DNA from: an uncultured Roseovarius sp.
GTDB taxonomy: Bacteria; Pseudomonadota; Alphaproteobacteria; Rhodobacterales; Rhodobacteraceae
Direction: 5' to 3'
Length of the DNA: 49,178 nt
Assembly (NCBI GenBank): GCA_947497295.1
Contig: CANMFU010000015.1
Location: 1 to 49,178 of the forward strand
This document shows, piece by piece, positions 33,726-43,255 of this stretch. Position 1 is the first letter of the stretch. Each line of letters starts with the position of its first letter. Made by a program: the position numbers and the translations under genes. A model generated the notes under the pieces. The model saw only the letters and a program-made list of their open reading frames with translations. It was not told the DNA's origin and made no database searches.

Positions 33726-36029
33726 ATGAACAACGCGACGAACGGCGGACTTGGACGACCGACCCCCGGTCGCAATCTCAGCTATCTGGAGGCACCGCCA
33801 GACGATTCCTTTACTCTCAACCTTGGTGACATCGCCCGTATCCTGTGGCGCAACGTCTGGGTGATTGTTCTGTGCGCCGCGCTGGGCGGCGCGATAGCAG
33901 TATATCTGGTTCTACGAGTGACGCCGGTTTATGTGGCCACGGCACAGATTATGCTGGGTAAGGAAAACCGGGCTGACGACGCCCTTGGGTCTCTGTTCCA
34001 ACGTGTGGATCGTGACGGCGGCGAAATTTACGGCGAGATTTCGATCATGACCTCGGGGCGATTCCTGTCGCGGGTGTCGGAGACGCTTGCGCTCGCCGAG
34101 TTGCCCGAGTTCAACCCTGCCCTTTTGCCCGAGCCTCCGCCGCCCTCTCTGCTTGAGAACGTGGCATCAGGGCTGAAGTCCGCAATCAAATATATCCTTG
34201 GCGCCGGGGATGCAGCACCACAACAGGCAGCCCCGCAAGGCGGCGACCCGCGGCCGGGGGCGCCCGTCAGCGGCGCGGACCGGGTTCGGTCGGCAGCCAC
34301 AGCTGAACAGAGCGTGCGCGGCGATCAGGCGGTCTATGTCGATACCTTGGCCAGACGGCTGAGTGTTCGCCAGCAGGGAAGCTCCTCAGTTCTTGATATT
34401 CGGTTCATGTCTCCCGATCCGATGGTCGCGGCAGCGGTGGCGAACACCGTTGCAGATCAGTACATAAGCTTTCAACTCGAAGACAAGCTGGCGTCAATCA
34501 AGCGCCTGACAGATGGGTTGGACGAACGCATCTCGGATATGCGCCGCCGCTTGGAGGCCTCGGAACGCAACGTGATCGCCTTCCGTAGCGAAAGCCTTGA
34601 TGGCGACAGCGGCGGTACGGATTGGATGGACAAGCAATTGGGCGAATTGTCGAGCCGTCTGGTCAACGCGACCGCGCAACGGTCCGAGCTGGAGGCCGAA
34701 AGGGGCCAGATCGTGGCTCTGATCGCGGAGCAGGGTGCCGGAGCCGCCGCTGGCGTGCTCGATTCGGACATGATCCGCCGTCTGCAACAGGAACGGTCGG
34801 AATTGGAACTGCTTGAGGTGCGTCTGCGCGACCGATTCGGCGACACAAGCGGTCGGCTGGGGGACGTGAACGAGCAGATCGCGGCGACCGATCAGGCCCT
34901 CGAAAACGAGGTGCGGCGCATTTTGGCAGAGAAGGAAAACATGGTCGCTGTCGCCACTGCGCGCGAGGCATCTGTACGCCGCCAGTTCAAAGAGCTGAAA
35001 CAGTCCTATCTGGACTGGGAACGCGAACAGATCGAGCTTTCCGAACTTGAACGCGAACGTGACGCCAACCGTCTGGTCTATGAGACCTTCCTGACGACGT
35101 TTACCCAGAGCACCGAGACAGTCGCGTTGCAGGCGGCCGATGCGCGGGTCATCAACTATGCGGAACCACCGCGCAGTCCCGCCGCCCCGCGCAAGAAGAT
35201 AAGCGTCGCGCTGGGTCTGATCGCTGGTCTTTGCGCCGGTCTGGGCATTGCATTCCTGCGCGCCTTTCTCGACACGTCGGTCGACGGCACCGACAAGCTG
35301 CGCCGCCTGCTGGGTGGCGTACCGATCTACGCCACGATCCCGATGGCGCGCGGTTTCCTGCGCCGCATGGACCCGATCCTGGCGATCGGCCAGCCCCGCT
35401 ATGCGGCGCTGACGGAATCGATTCGCACCTTGCGCAGCATGCTGATGATCGGGCGCGCGTCCTCGGGCCTGAAAATCGCGGTGATGTCGGCCCTGCCCAA
35501 TGAGGGGAAAACCACGACCAGCCTGCTACTGGCCCATGCAGCAACGCAGGTCGGAAAAAGCGTGGTTGTGGTGGAAACCGATCTGCGGGGCGCCTCCACC
35601 GCGCGCCTGCTGGGCGTGCCGGAACAGCCGGCCCTGAATGACCTGATGTCCGGCATTGATGTCGATGCGTTGCACAAGGACGACCTCACGGGTGCTTATA
35701 TCCTGCCGGCAAAACGGGGGGGCGACGATGCTGGCGGATTGCTTTTGTCGGATCGGATGTCTGATTTAATTCACCAGCTTGAGGCGAAATTTGACATCAT
35801 TATATTCGACACCCCGCCAATCCTGTCCGTGTCCGACGCCCTTCCGATCCTGCGCCAATGCGACGAGGTCGTGATTGCCGTGCGATGGAGGGAAAGCTCA
35901 GTCGATTCTCTGGCCGACTGCATGCGCAAGCTGCGCCATGTCGGCATATCGCCCACCTGCGCGGTGCTGACCATGGTCGGCAGACGCGACGCAGGCGCCT
36001 ATTGGGCCGCCGACTACGCTTTGGCCTAA
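33726..36029 (+). CDS. ExoP/Wzc-like polysaccharide co-polymerase with BY-kinase-type ATPase
   Basis: A 767-residue inner-membrane protein that controls chain length and export. It has a Wzz domain between two membrane segments (about 38-60 and 487-510), with a large periplasmic coiled-coil part, a GNVR-like stretch before the second segment (near RSPAAPRKKISVALG), then a cytoplasmic ATPase with Walker A ALPNEGKTTT (about 589), Walker A' VVVETDLRG (about 613) and Walker B IIIFDTPP (about 691). The C-terminus ends GAYWAADYALA, with two Tyr and no Tyr-rich cluster, unlike classic autophosphorylating Wzc. ATG 33726 is preferred to the TTG at 33723. It ends convergent with the next gene, overlapping by four bases. 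Confidence 0.9.
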   Translation: MNNATNGGLGRPTPGRNLSYLEAPPDDSFTLNLGDIARILWRNVWVIVLCAALGGAIAVYLVLRVTPVYVATAQIMLGKENRADDALGSLFQRVDRDGGEIYGEISIMTSGRFLSRVSETLALAELPEFNPALLPEPPPPSLLENVASGLKSAIKYILGAGDAAPQQAAPQGGDPRPGAPVSGADRVRSAATAEQSVRGDQAVYVDTLARRLSVRQQGSSSVLDIRFMSPDPMVAAAVANTVADQYISFQLEDKLASIKRLTDGLDERISDMRRRLEASERNVIAFRSESLDGDSGGTDWMDKQLGELSSRLVNATAQRSELEAERGQIVALIAEQGAGAAAGVLDSDMIRRLQQERSELELLEVRLRDRFGDTSGRLGDVNEQIAATDQALENEVRRILAEKENMVAVATAREASVRRQFKELKQSYLDWEREQIELSELERERDANRLVYETFLTTFTQSTETVALQAADARVINYAEPPRSPAAPRKKISVALGLIAGLCAGLGIAFLRAFLDTSVDGTDKLRRLLGGVPIYATIPMARGFLRRMDPILAIGQPRYAALTESIRTLRSMLMIGRASSGLKIAVMSALPNEGKTTTSLLLAHAATQVGKSVVVVETDLRGASTARLLGVPEQPALNDLMSGIDVDALHKDDLTGAYILPAKRGGDDAGGLLLSDRMSDLIHQLEAKFDIIIFDTPPILSVSDALPILRQCDEVVIAVRWRESSVDSLADCMRKLRHVGISPTCAVLTMVGRRDAGAYWAADYALA

Positions 36030-36934
36030 GTGGGTGGAGCGCCGTAGTGATCGCCTTGGCGCAGCGACAGGCATCCGGCGCAAACCCCAACATGCAACAC
36101 ACCGCGCAGCACCCAGCGGTTGCGCCGTGCGCGAACGGGTGCGGTTAGCAGGGCCGCTGCCGCACAATAGCCCGCCTTGCCAAACGCGGCCAATCCCAGC
36201 TTGATCCGCTCCGCGTTGCTTGTGGCGCAGGCGGCATAGCTTTGCCCCATGCGATATCGCCGTCGGGCCAGCCATCTCAGGCTGAGCCGTTCCTGCGGCA
36301 CGCTTTCCCACACGCGGGCAGCGTCGCAGATTTCAAACTGCGCCCCAGCGCGGCGCAGGCGAAAGAAGAATTCAGTATCTTCGCCGCCCGACCGCCCTCG
36401 TGCCAAGTCAAAGCGTTCTTTCGTCCAGGGGACGTCTTCCCCCCACCGCAAAAGCGCGTTGCCACTAATCCCGGTTTCAACCCGCCCTTTTCGCCGGACC
36501 GGATAGCTGGAGTGATAATCGCCCGCGCGGACCCAATCGGGCGCGTTATCTTCATAAGCCGCGATGACCGGCCCAAAGACTGCATCGGCCCCCGCGCTAC
36601 GGATAATGGCAAGAAGCTGCGTCAGCCAATCCGCGGCGACCCATTCATCATCATCCAGAAGAGCTACGAAGTCCGCATCGGCGGCATCAAGGCAGGCGTT
36701 GCGCGCAATAGAGATATTGCGCGCCGGGGCATGGATATAATGAACCGGCCAAGGAAGCTCGTCCGCAGCATCCTGCACCAGTTCTTTTGCGGTGGGGGTG
36801 TCGTCGTTGTCGGCGATCACGACTCGGATCGCGATACCCGAAGGCACATCCATTGCGGCCAACGAGTCCAGCGTGCGTAGGACTTCAGGCCGACGAAAGG
36901 TACATATGAGAATATCGACCCGGCATACGGTCAT
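36026..36934 (-). CDS. Family 2 glycosyltransferase
   Basis: A 302-residue GT2 enzyme: VDILICTFRRPEVLRTL near residue 6, VIADNDDTPT near 38, and ALLDDDEWVAADWL near 95 as the DxD region, then SGGEDTEFFFRL near 193 as the likely catalytic-base ED motif. The ATG overlaps the stop of the upstream transferase (ATGA), so the two are coupled. Basic C-terminus may bind the membrane. Confidence 0.87.
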   Translation of the reverse strand: MTVCRVDILICTFRRPEVLRTLDSLAAMDVPSGIAIRVVIADNDDTPTAKELVQDAADELPWPVHYIHAPARNISIARNACLDAADADFVALLDDDEWVAADWLTQLLAIIRSAGADAVFGPVIAAYEDNAPDWVRAGDYHSSYPVRRKGRVETGISGNALLRWGEDVPWTKERFDLARGRSGGEDTEFFFRLRRAGAQFEICDAARVWESVPQERLSLRWLARRRYRMGQSYAACATSNAERIKLGLAAFGKAGYCAAAALLTAPVRARRNRWVLRGVLHVGVCAGCLSLRQGDHYGAPPT

Positions 36935-38022
36935 GTAGCGGGCCGTCTTGCAATCATTTGCCACAAAAATCCGGCCCCCCAGAAATTGTGCATGGCACCA
37001 AGCGCGATCCCGGCCCAAAGCCCGCAAACCGACCCGAGCCGCACCGCCGCAACAACCGACACCCCGACAAGGACTGCGGCATAAGCGGCAGGCAGAACCA
37101 GAAACGACGGCCAGACAGGCGCCAGTGCCACCGCCAGCACCAGACCCGCAAGGTTCAGCGCCGGAATAAGCTGCCTCAGCCGTGGACGCATCTGGTGCTT
37201 GCATACGGTACGTGCACGACCACGTCCATAACGCCAGTATTGCCGGGCCAGCCCGCCAAGCGTCGGGCGCATCCGATAATCAAGCCGGATGTCCGCATCC
37301 AGCCTGATCCGCCCCCCCGCCTGCGTCAACCGGCGATCAAACTCCGCATCCTCGTTGTGGCTGAAGCTTTCGTCGTAGCCGCCAATCTGGCGGAACCACT
37401 CGATACGAAACCCGGCATGATGCCCATGATCGACCCAACCGCTGCGTCGCCCACCACGATGGGCCGACCCGCCCGATCCGAGCGGCGTATCGGCAACCCA
37501 AGCCGCCGCACGTTGAAAGCAGTTGTCACCCACGGCATCCATCGGCGCGACGACAGACGCCGCGTCCGGCCAGGCGGCAAGCGCTTCTGCCACCCGGGCG
37601 ACAAAGCGCGGCGGATAGGTCGCATGAGCATCGCAGCGCACGACAAACCGCGTCTGCTCGTTGGCGCAATCGCTCACAACGGTGTTGATGGCAGCCGATT
37701 GCACGCGTCCGGGATTGTGTACGAGGCAAAGCGCGGGATGATCCGCGATCATAGCGGTTACAACCGCGCATGTGTCATCCGTGCTGCCACCGTCTGCCAC
37801 GACCACCCGAGCACCGGTCAGCCAGGGATCGGCGAAAAGGGACGTCAGGCAGTCTCGGATGTGAGCGCCCTCATTAAAAGCAGGAACTGCGACCAGAACA
37901 CTTTCGGCAGCAACATGCCCCCCAGACGCACCTGCGGGACAGGCGGTTTCGAGGGGCCGGGGATTCCGGTCAGTACGGGCATCAATGTTACGGGTATTCA
38001 TATTGCTGCCAACCTGCCGCAT
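36931..38022 (-). CDS. Family 2 glycosyltransferase, ExoA-like
   Basis: A 363-residue GT2 protein resembling ExoA (succinoglycan beta-1,3-glucosyltransferase): VLVAVPAFNEGAHIRDCL near residue 43, VVADGGSTDDT near 73, RCDAHATYPP near 128 (the DxD-like site), HNEDAEFDRRL near 222, and C-terminal hydrophobic segments (about 290-345). An ATG at 38001 is an alternative start; neither has a strong ribosome-binding site. Sugar specificity is not visible. Confidence 0.85.
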   Translation of the reverse strand: MRQVGSNMNTRNIDARTDRNPRPLETACPAGASGGHVAAESVLVAVPAFNEGAHIRDCLTSLFADPWLTGARVVVADGGSTDDTCAVVTAMIADHPALCLVHNPGRVQSAAINTVVSDCANEQTRFVVRCDAHATYPPRFVARVAEALAAWPDAASVVAPMDAVGDNCFQRAAAWVADTPLGSGGSAHRGGRRSGWVDHGHHAGFRIEWFRQIGGYDESFSHNEDAEFDRRLTQAGGRIRLDADIRLDYRMRPTLGGLARQYWRYGRGRARTVCKHQMRPRLRQLIPALNLAGLVLAVALAPVWPSFLVLPAAYAAVLVGVSVVAAVRLGSVCGLWAGIALGAMHNFWGAGFLWQMIARRPAT

Positions 38023-38069
38023 TGAGGCAAATCGGGCAAACTAAAACGTCCAAGTCAGTGCCAAAGTTT

Positions 38070-38098
38070 GCGCCGATCCTATAAGGATGGACCGGCGC
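38070..38098 (-). terminator. Nested hairpin downstream of the G8/RTX gene
   Basis: GCGCCG (38070-38075) pairs with CGGCGC (38093-38098), enclosing a smaller ATCCT-ATA-AGGAT hairpin. It lies 19 bases after the stop of the large minus-strand gene. The following minus-strand bases (CAAACTTTGG) give only a weak U-tract. Confidence 0.45.
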
Positions 38099-38116
38099 AA
38101 TCAGAAGATGTGAGTT

Positions 38117-41100
38117 TTAGAACAAGTTTGTGTCTGCCTCGAAAAAGTCCTCAATCGTCAGCCCGTAGGTGTTTCGAAGAATGGCAATCTCTGTGAAGCT
38201 GTCACCGCCGCCATCCACGTCTACCGAAAAGATTGTGGACGAGCCACTAGGCGTAAAGCGCACGTAATCCTCGGGCGCTTGCAACGCATCGCTGGGCACA
38301 ACATCGAAAAGGTCGAGAAAATCGCCCTCGTCAATTGAGAAGTCCATGATCTCGTCGCGCCCTGTGCCGATGTCCTCCGACAAGAAGACGAAGGTGTCGG
38401 CGCCACTGCCACCGTAAATGGTATCCGCACCTTCTCCGCCCACGAGCCAATCGTCGCCGCCCTCTCCCCTGATCACGTCCTGACCGCCCTGACCGAAGAT
38501 GCGGTCAACATTCTGCGTTCCGCGCAACGAATCATCAAGATTGGTTCCGGTAATCGCATCCTCGCCGCCGTCAGGTTCGGTAACACTTTCATCGGTGGTG
38601 TCGTCTCCGGTCGAGCCCCCACCGGTTGCGGGATCGGGGTCAGCGGTGTCTCCGCCAGTCGGTGCCTCGCCTGCCACAAGCCGCAGCGTCCCTGCTGCAA
38701 CCGAGATCTGTTCGGGCGTCATATTGCGCAGTTCTGCAAGCGCCACCAGTCCGGTTCCCGGTATGTCGATCGAAATGGTGGAACCCAAATAGCTTTTGGT
38801 CACCGACACAGCGTCCGCAGCCGTCGCCGCGTCCCAGCCATAAGCCGCGGAGATCTTGGTCAGATCCACGACATCGCCTTCGCTGGGATTGAAATCTTCA
38901 ACCCGGTCGCGACCAGACTTCAGGGCGTCCAGCCCCCAGATAAAGGTATCCGCACCGGCGCCGCCGCCGAGATTGTCCTGGCCAGCACCGCCATCCAATG
39001 TGTCGTCACCGGACCCGCCGCGTAGCCTGTCACGCCCTTCACCGCCCAGGATCAGGTCATCGCCGTAAGTTCCGGTCATCCAGTCATCGCTCGACGTACC
39101 GGTGATCACATTCTGTGAGACCGGAGGCGACACGTTATCATTGCCCGAGTTACCGCTATTGCCTGTATCACCGTTGGAATCAGCGCCATCACCGTTTCCG
39201 TCAGCGCCGTCGGAATTGCCATCCCCGGTCGTGCTATCGTCGCCGCCGCCATCGCTCGCGTTGCCCTCGCCGTCCGCATCGTCGTCGCCGTCCGCATCGT
39301 CGTCGCCACCATCATCGTTGCCGCCACCAGCGATGTCTAAGCCATCATCGGTACCGTCACCGCTATTGTCGCCGTCACCGCTAGTATTCTCGTCGCCACC
39401 AGCGTTACTGCCACCGTGCGATCCGTCGTCGTGGTCAGTGCTTGCTGATCCGTTTCCGAACCCGATATCATAGTCGGGATTACCGATCTTCGGCGGGACA
39501 AAGTCGCTCACTTCATACTTTTTGAGAAAGCTTTCGTCGAATTCGCGAAGTTCGATCTCGATGACGACGGGATGATGCTCGGCCGTCAGCCGGTCGGTGA
39601 TCCAGTTGACCACAGGAGAATACCATGTGCCATCGGCGCGCTGGACTGCGCCGTGCAGGTCCAGGAACTCGTCCATCGAAAACTCCGAGTGATACTTTTT
39701 GTTGCCACCGTCGAGTTTCAGACTGAGGCCGGACACTGACCTGTGGTTCGGCGTCTCAAAATACTCATTAAAGACCCGGGTGCCGACACTGTCGCGTGTG
39801 GTGCCGGAAATCCGCAGCCCAAGGTCGTCGGGTGTCACGGTCAGATCTGCGCGGGCATCGGGGGTGAAGGTCACGTGGTCAACAGGCTTGATGCCGGTGC
39901 TGTCGATAATTTCGGGCTTCAGATATTTGCTCCCGAGCCCGCTCTTTTTACTGGCTGAGACAAGGCTGCCAACGTTGTTGGTCGTCACGTCAATCATCAT
40001 GCCTTCATGAGCGAGCCCCTGCACACCATAGACGGCACCGTAATTCGCCACCTCGACATTGTTGAGGATACCCGAGGACGTCTTTACGCCGGTCATGAAG
40101 GCAGTCTTGGCATTACCGTTGCCAATAAGCAGCGAATCTTTGATCAGGTAATTCGATGAATAGTTCATCATGTCGAACGCTGTGCCAGCCATTCCCCAGA
40201 CCGTATAATCCTCGATCACGCTTTGCAGGTCGCTGTCGTGCGAGAATGCGCGGTGAAAGATGCGCATCCCGGTTTCCGAGGCGAGGACAGTGTTGCCCTT
40301 GAAGCTCGTTATTGCCGGCTCTTGGTGGTCGAGGGCGACATCAAAGGGCGAGGGGTCAAATTGCACCTCGTTGCGATCAAACATCTTGCGGTGCATCCCA
40401 TCACCGGAGCTGGTGGGAAACTCAAAAATTTCGCGGCCCACGTAGTTCCAGCCGACCTTCACGTTCGCGGCGATGTTGTCGTATTGCTCGATGACGCGCG
40501 AATTATTCTCGTATCCCAGCCCGTCCTGTTTAAATTTGCCGCGGGCGTTGAAGCCCACGACCTTGGTCACGAGGTTGTTTGCCCAGACGCCCTGCTCGTC
40601 GCCAGTTTCAGACACGATGCCCGCTCCGACGAGGTCGTAAACCACGTTGTCGTTGACGATCGCATTGCTCTCGTGCTGGGTGATGCCCCACCCCTTGCCA
40701 CCATTGACAGAGTTGCCGATGATTTCCGATGCAGGCTTGTCTGCCCCCGCACCAGTCTGGTGCAGGTGGATCGAATAGCGCCCCAGCGGGTTGTCATCGT
40801 CATTGTCGCGCGTGAAATCGGTGCGTCCCAGATCGCGGAACTCTGCATAGGCAACCAAGTTGGCAGGATCGTCTGCACCCTCAGATTCGCCGTAATGCAT
40901 CATAACATGACCGCGGGTGCCGTTTGCGTTTTCAGACATGAACAAGACGTTGCGCGACAGATTCGCCACGTATGTATCAAGCTCGGAATAGCCCTCGGGC
41001 GGCGTGTGGTCATACGAAAGGGCGCGGTCAAAGGTGATCGTGTCGCCGTTGATAGCGGTGATCACACGCTCCTCGTCTTGGGTTTTAAGAACTTTTTCTT

Positions 41101-41698
41101 CCCAGCTTGTCAGGCCCTCGTAACTTGTGCCCACGAAAAGCAGCGTGTCGCCAACATTCCAGTTGGTCGTGTCGCCGGAAACCTGAACCTTGGTCGCCCC
41201 CGCCGAAACGCCATCCATGGTCAGGAAGCTCTCTTTGCTGGCGCCGTGGATGTCGACTTCGCCGAAAGCGACAAGCCCATGGCCCAGCTGACCGGGATCG
41301 GCGGCTGTATCCAGAGGTGTGTCACGAAACACGATCTCGGCATCAACGCCGGGGCGGACCGGATTGTCCGCCGTGCCAATTTCCAGGCGCGAACCGTGAG
41401 TGGTGACGATGGTTTCGACCACCATCTTGGTATCCTGCGCCAGCGCCCATGACAGCGTGCCGTCCACGCGCACGATTTCCAGCGGGACGTCTGAACGGGC
41501 ATCATAGGTGACATCCACGTCCTCGGGGACGTATACGCGCGCCTCTGCACCGGGCACGCGTCCACCGCTCCAAGTACCGGGATCGGTCCAATCGCCGGAG
41601 CGAATAGCGGTATGGGTTGCCTTTTCCGGCGCCAGCAGACCGTTGGCCTGTGCTGAGTGCATACCATGCGTCGCTTCTGCGTGGTCGTTCATATTCAT
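38117..41698 (-). CDS. Large secreted G8-domain, beta-helix, RTX calcium-binding protein
   Basis: A 1,193-residue protein without a Sec signal, probably exported by type I secretion through its C-terminal RTX end. Order: short N-terminal tail; G8 domain (about 34-150, beginning SGDWTDPGTWSGGRVPG); right-handed beta-helix-like region (about 150-600) rich in N-x-V and NN patterns; a less clear domain (about 620-740); an Asp/Gly/Ser/Asn-rich linker (about 745-865); and two RTX blocks with GGxGxDxL-type nonapeptides (about 870-920 and 1050-1095), each followed by a conserved beta-rich module. G8 domains occur in animal hyaluronan-depolymerising CEMIP/TMEM2 and in bacterial surface proteins, so polysaccharide binding or cleavage fits the locus, but no catalytic residues can be named. 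AGGAG nine bases upstream supports the start. Confidence 0.88.
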   Translation of the reverse strand: MNMNDHAEATHGMHSAQANGLLAPEKATHTAIRSGDWTDPGTWSGGRVPGAEARVYVPEDVDVTYDARSDVPLEIVRVDGTLSWALAQDTKMVVETIVTTHGSRLEIGTADNPVRPGVDAEIVFRDTPLDTAADPGQLGHGLVAFGEVDIHGASKESFLTMDGVSAGATKVQVSGDTTNWNVGDTLLFVGTSYEGLTSWEEKVLKTQDEERVITAINGDTITFDRALSYDHTPPEGYSELDTYVANLSRNVLFMSENANGTRGHVMMHYGESEGADDPANLVAYAEFRDLGRTDFTRDNDDDNPLGRYSIHLHQTGAGADKPASEIIGNSVNGGKGWGITQHESNAIVNDNVVYDLVGAGIVSETGDEQGVWANNLVTKVVGFNARGKFKQDGLGYENNSRVIEQYDNIAANVKVGWNYVGREIFEFPTSSGDGMHRKMFDRNEVQFDPSPFDVALDHQEPAITSFKGNTVLASETGMRIFHRAFSHDSDLQSVIEDYTVWGMAGTAFDMMNYSSNYLIKDSLLIGNGNAKTAFMTGVKTSSGILNNVEVANYGAVYGVQGLAHEGMMIDVTTNNVGSLVSASKKSGLGSKYLKPEIIDSTGIKPVDHVTFTPDARADLTVTPDDLGLRISGTTRDSVGTRVFNEYFETPNHRSVSGLSLKLDGGNKKYHSEFSMDEFLDLHGAVQRADGTWYSPVVNWITDRLTAEHHPVVIEIELREFDESFLKKYEVSDFVPPKIGNPDYDIGFGNGSASTDHDDGSHGGSNAGGDENTSGDGDNSGDGTDDGLDIAGGGNDDGGDDDADGDDDADGEGNASDGGGDDSTTGDGNSDGADGNGDGADSNGDTGNSGNSGNDNVSPPVSQNVITGTSSDDWMTGTYGDDLILGGEGRDRLRGGSGDDTLDGGAGQDNLGGGAGADTFIWGLDALKSGRDRVEDFNPSEGDVVDLTKISAAYGWDAATAADAVSVTKSYLGSTISIDIPGTGLVALAELRNMTPEQISVAAGTLRLVAGEAPTGGDTADPDPATGGGSTGDDTTDESVTEPDGGEDAITGTNLDDSLRGTQNVDRIFGQGGQDVIRGEGGDDWLVGGEGADTIYGGSGADTFVFLSEDIGTGRDEIMDFSIDEGDFLDLFDVVPSDALQAPEDYVRFTPSGSSTIFSVDVDGGGDSFTEIAILRNTYGLTIEDFFEADTNLF
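38672..39090 (-). repeat. RTX-plus-module repeat, copy 1
   Basis: This segment encodes an RTX block followed by a module with ISAAYGWDAATAADAVSV and ALAELRNMTPEQISVAAGTL. The same order, with closely similar protein and DNA, is at 48758-49178 in the second RTX gene. By eye the DNA copies match at most positions, with no large gaps. Confidence 0.8.
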
Positions 41699-42242
41699 CT
41701 AGTCGTTCTCCTATCGAGCCGCCGCTCTGTGGTGCAGCACGGCGGCTGCTGAATTCTTGACGTCGGGACGTGTCCGCGACAGTTCAGACCATTGTCTGAA
41801 AACAAAGCTTTTCCATCGCACGAAAAGCGCGTTTTCAGGTCGTTTGGTCAGGTGCAACAAACAACTCCACAACATCGGCCACCGCCATTTACGGGCCATC
41901 TATGTCGTTCGGCGAATACACGACACTGCCATGCATCAAACCGTCTAGAGCGTAATCTTTAAGAACGTATTACCGGCAATTTCGAACCTCTTGGAGATTC
42001 GGGGGCGTAGGTATCCCAGCGCCTAAAGCTAGACAACGGCCAATGGCCGATACCCCAGTTGACGTAGGGTTATGGGAGAAATGCCGCCCAATCAGGCAAT
42101 TTATCAGGCATATTGTTGCTGATTGTTGTCATGCCATCGACACTGAGCGGGTGTCCGGCGTGACTGTCGCTGCCTTACACAAAAAACCTTGCGATCTTTT
42201 GCCGCAGCGCGACCGGCGACTCATGTGCTGCGAATCCCCTGC
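41699..42242. other. Non-coding stretch of about 540 bases upstream of the G8/RTX gene
   Basis: No gene is supported on either strand; short frames here have neither family resemblance nor good starts. The part next to the G8/RTX gene (41,760-42,000) is A+T-richer than the neighbours and should hold its promoter and leader. Two symmetric sites are visible: CGGCC-AAT-GGCCG at 42037-42049, and 15 bases on a partial palindrome with ACCC...GGGT arms at 42052-42070. They could be operators, or the first could be a weak terminator for the glycosyltransferase gene ending at 42243. Confidence 0.5.
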
Positions 42243-43187
42243 TCAGCGGCGCCGCAGACGATTTGACACCGCTTGTCCCAGTTGGCGAATAAACCGTCCG
42301 CTTGCCCGTGGCCGCCGCCAAAGCGCCCGCACGCAAGCAATCGGATCACCCTGACGTAGCGCGGCCAGCGCCATTTCTGCGCTGGCAAGGTCGCGGACGC
42401 TGCGCGCACGCTGCCGCATCTTTGCCGTATTTTCGGCCCCGAGCCCCGCGCCGTGCCGTGCCACAAACGCCAGATCGGCCTTGGCCAGTCCGGCCGCGTG
42501 ATCGGGATTCAGACGATGCGATATCGACGCTTGCCCGACGGAATAGACATAGCCCGGTTCAGCCCGGAATCGCATTACCGCACCTTGCGCCAGCGCTTCG
42601 AGAACGAAATGAAAATCCTCACCGTTACGTAGATGTTCATCGTAGCGCAGCCCGTGGGCCATCAAAAAGGCGCGGCGGAAGATCGGCTTGAGATATCCCA
42701 GGCTTAACCCACTGGTGCCATGCATGTTGCCTGCGATGTAATCCTCAAGCGTCCAGTTCCGCGCTTCGGGGTCGCCGTGGAATGCCAACGCAGCGGTTTC
42801 GTGCATGTCCCGCACCGCATCATGCGTAATGATCCCGTCACAGACGATGTCGGCCGCCGCGAGATCCCCGAAATCGATCAGCGCAGAAAGTCGTCCGGGA
42901 CGGAACGTGTCGTCAGCGTCCAGCACGGCGATCCAAGTGCCGGTGGCCACGGCCAGCGCAGCATTGCGCGCTGCCGCCGGACCGCCATTGCACGGTTGCG
43001 ACAACACGCGGACCTGCGGATGAACGCTGGCCAGTGCGCTGGCAACGGCGTGCGTTCCATCGGTCGAGCAATCATCGACCACGATGATTTCGAGCGAAAC
43101 CCCCGATTGGGCAAGCGCGCTTTCGACGCTGGCGCGCAAACAATTTTCGCTGTTCCACGCGGCGATGATGACGGTTGCCTGAATCAT
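42243..43187 (-). CDS. Family 2 glycosyltransferase
   Basis: A 314-residue GT2 enzyme: TVIIAAWNSENCLRASV near residue 5, VVDDCSTDGTH near 36, AVLDADDTFRPGRL near 86 (DxD) and RNGEDFHFVLEAL near 190. The ATG at 43187 is preferred to a TTG at 43223. It shares several segments (GYLKPIFRRAFL; GEDFHF) with the transferase at 44070-45032 on the other side of the GH16 gene, so the two are paralogues. It diverges from the GH16 gene across 68 bases. Confidence 0.85.
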   Translation of the reverse strand: MIQATVIIAAWNSENCLRASVESALAQSGVSLEIIVVDDCSTDGTHAVASALASVHPQVRVLSQPCNGGPAAARNAALAVATGTWIAVLDADDTFRPGRLSALIDFGDLAAADIVCDGIITHDAVRDMHETAALAFHGDPEARNWTLEDYIAGNMHGTSGLSLGYLKPIFRRAFLMAHGLRYDEHLRNGEDFHFVLEALAQGAVMRFRAEPGYVYSVGQASISHRLNPDHAAGLAKADLAFVARHGAGLGAENTAKMRQRARSVRDLASAEMALAALRQGDPIACVRALWRRPRASGRFIRQLGQAVSNRLRRR

Positions 43188-43255
43188 GGCCCAGTCATAC
43201 ACTGGTGTCGTATCAGCGTGCAAACGCGCGTGTACGTGACACCGGGATTACTGAC

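Noticed and set aside
39100..39470. Tandem DNA repeats as a CRISPR-like or satellite array
   Set aside because: They are in-frame codons for an Asp/Gly/Ser-rich linker with irregular spacing, and no spacers exist. No CRISPR array was seen anywhere in the window.
39102..39473. Proline- and serine-rich frame opposite the RTX gene
   Set aside because: It is the mirror of the Asp/Gly repeat linker of the G8/RTX protein; such repeats give long open antisense frames.
42043..42354. 103-codon plus-strand frame in the gap before the G8/RTX gene
   Set aside because: Its second half is antisense to the glycosyltransferase gene at 42243-43187, and it has no family features.
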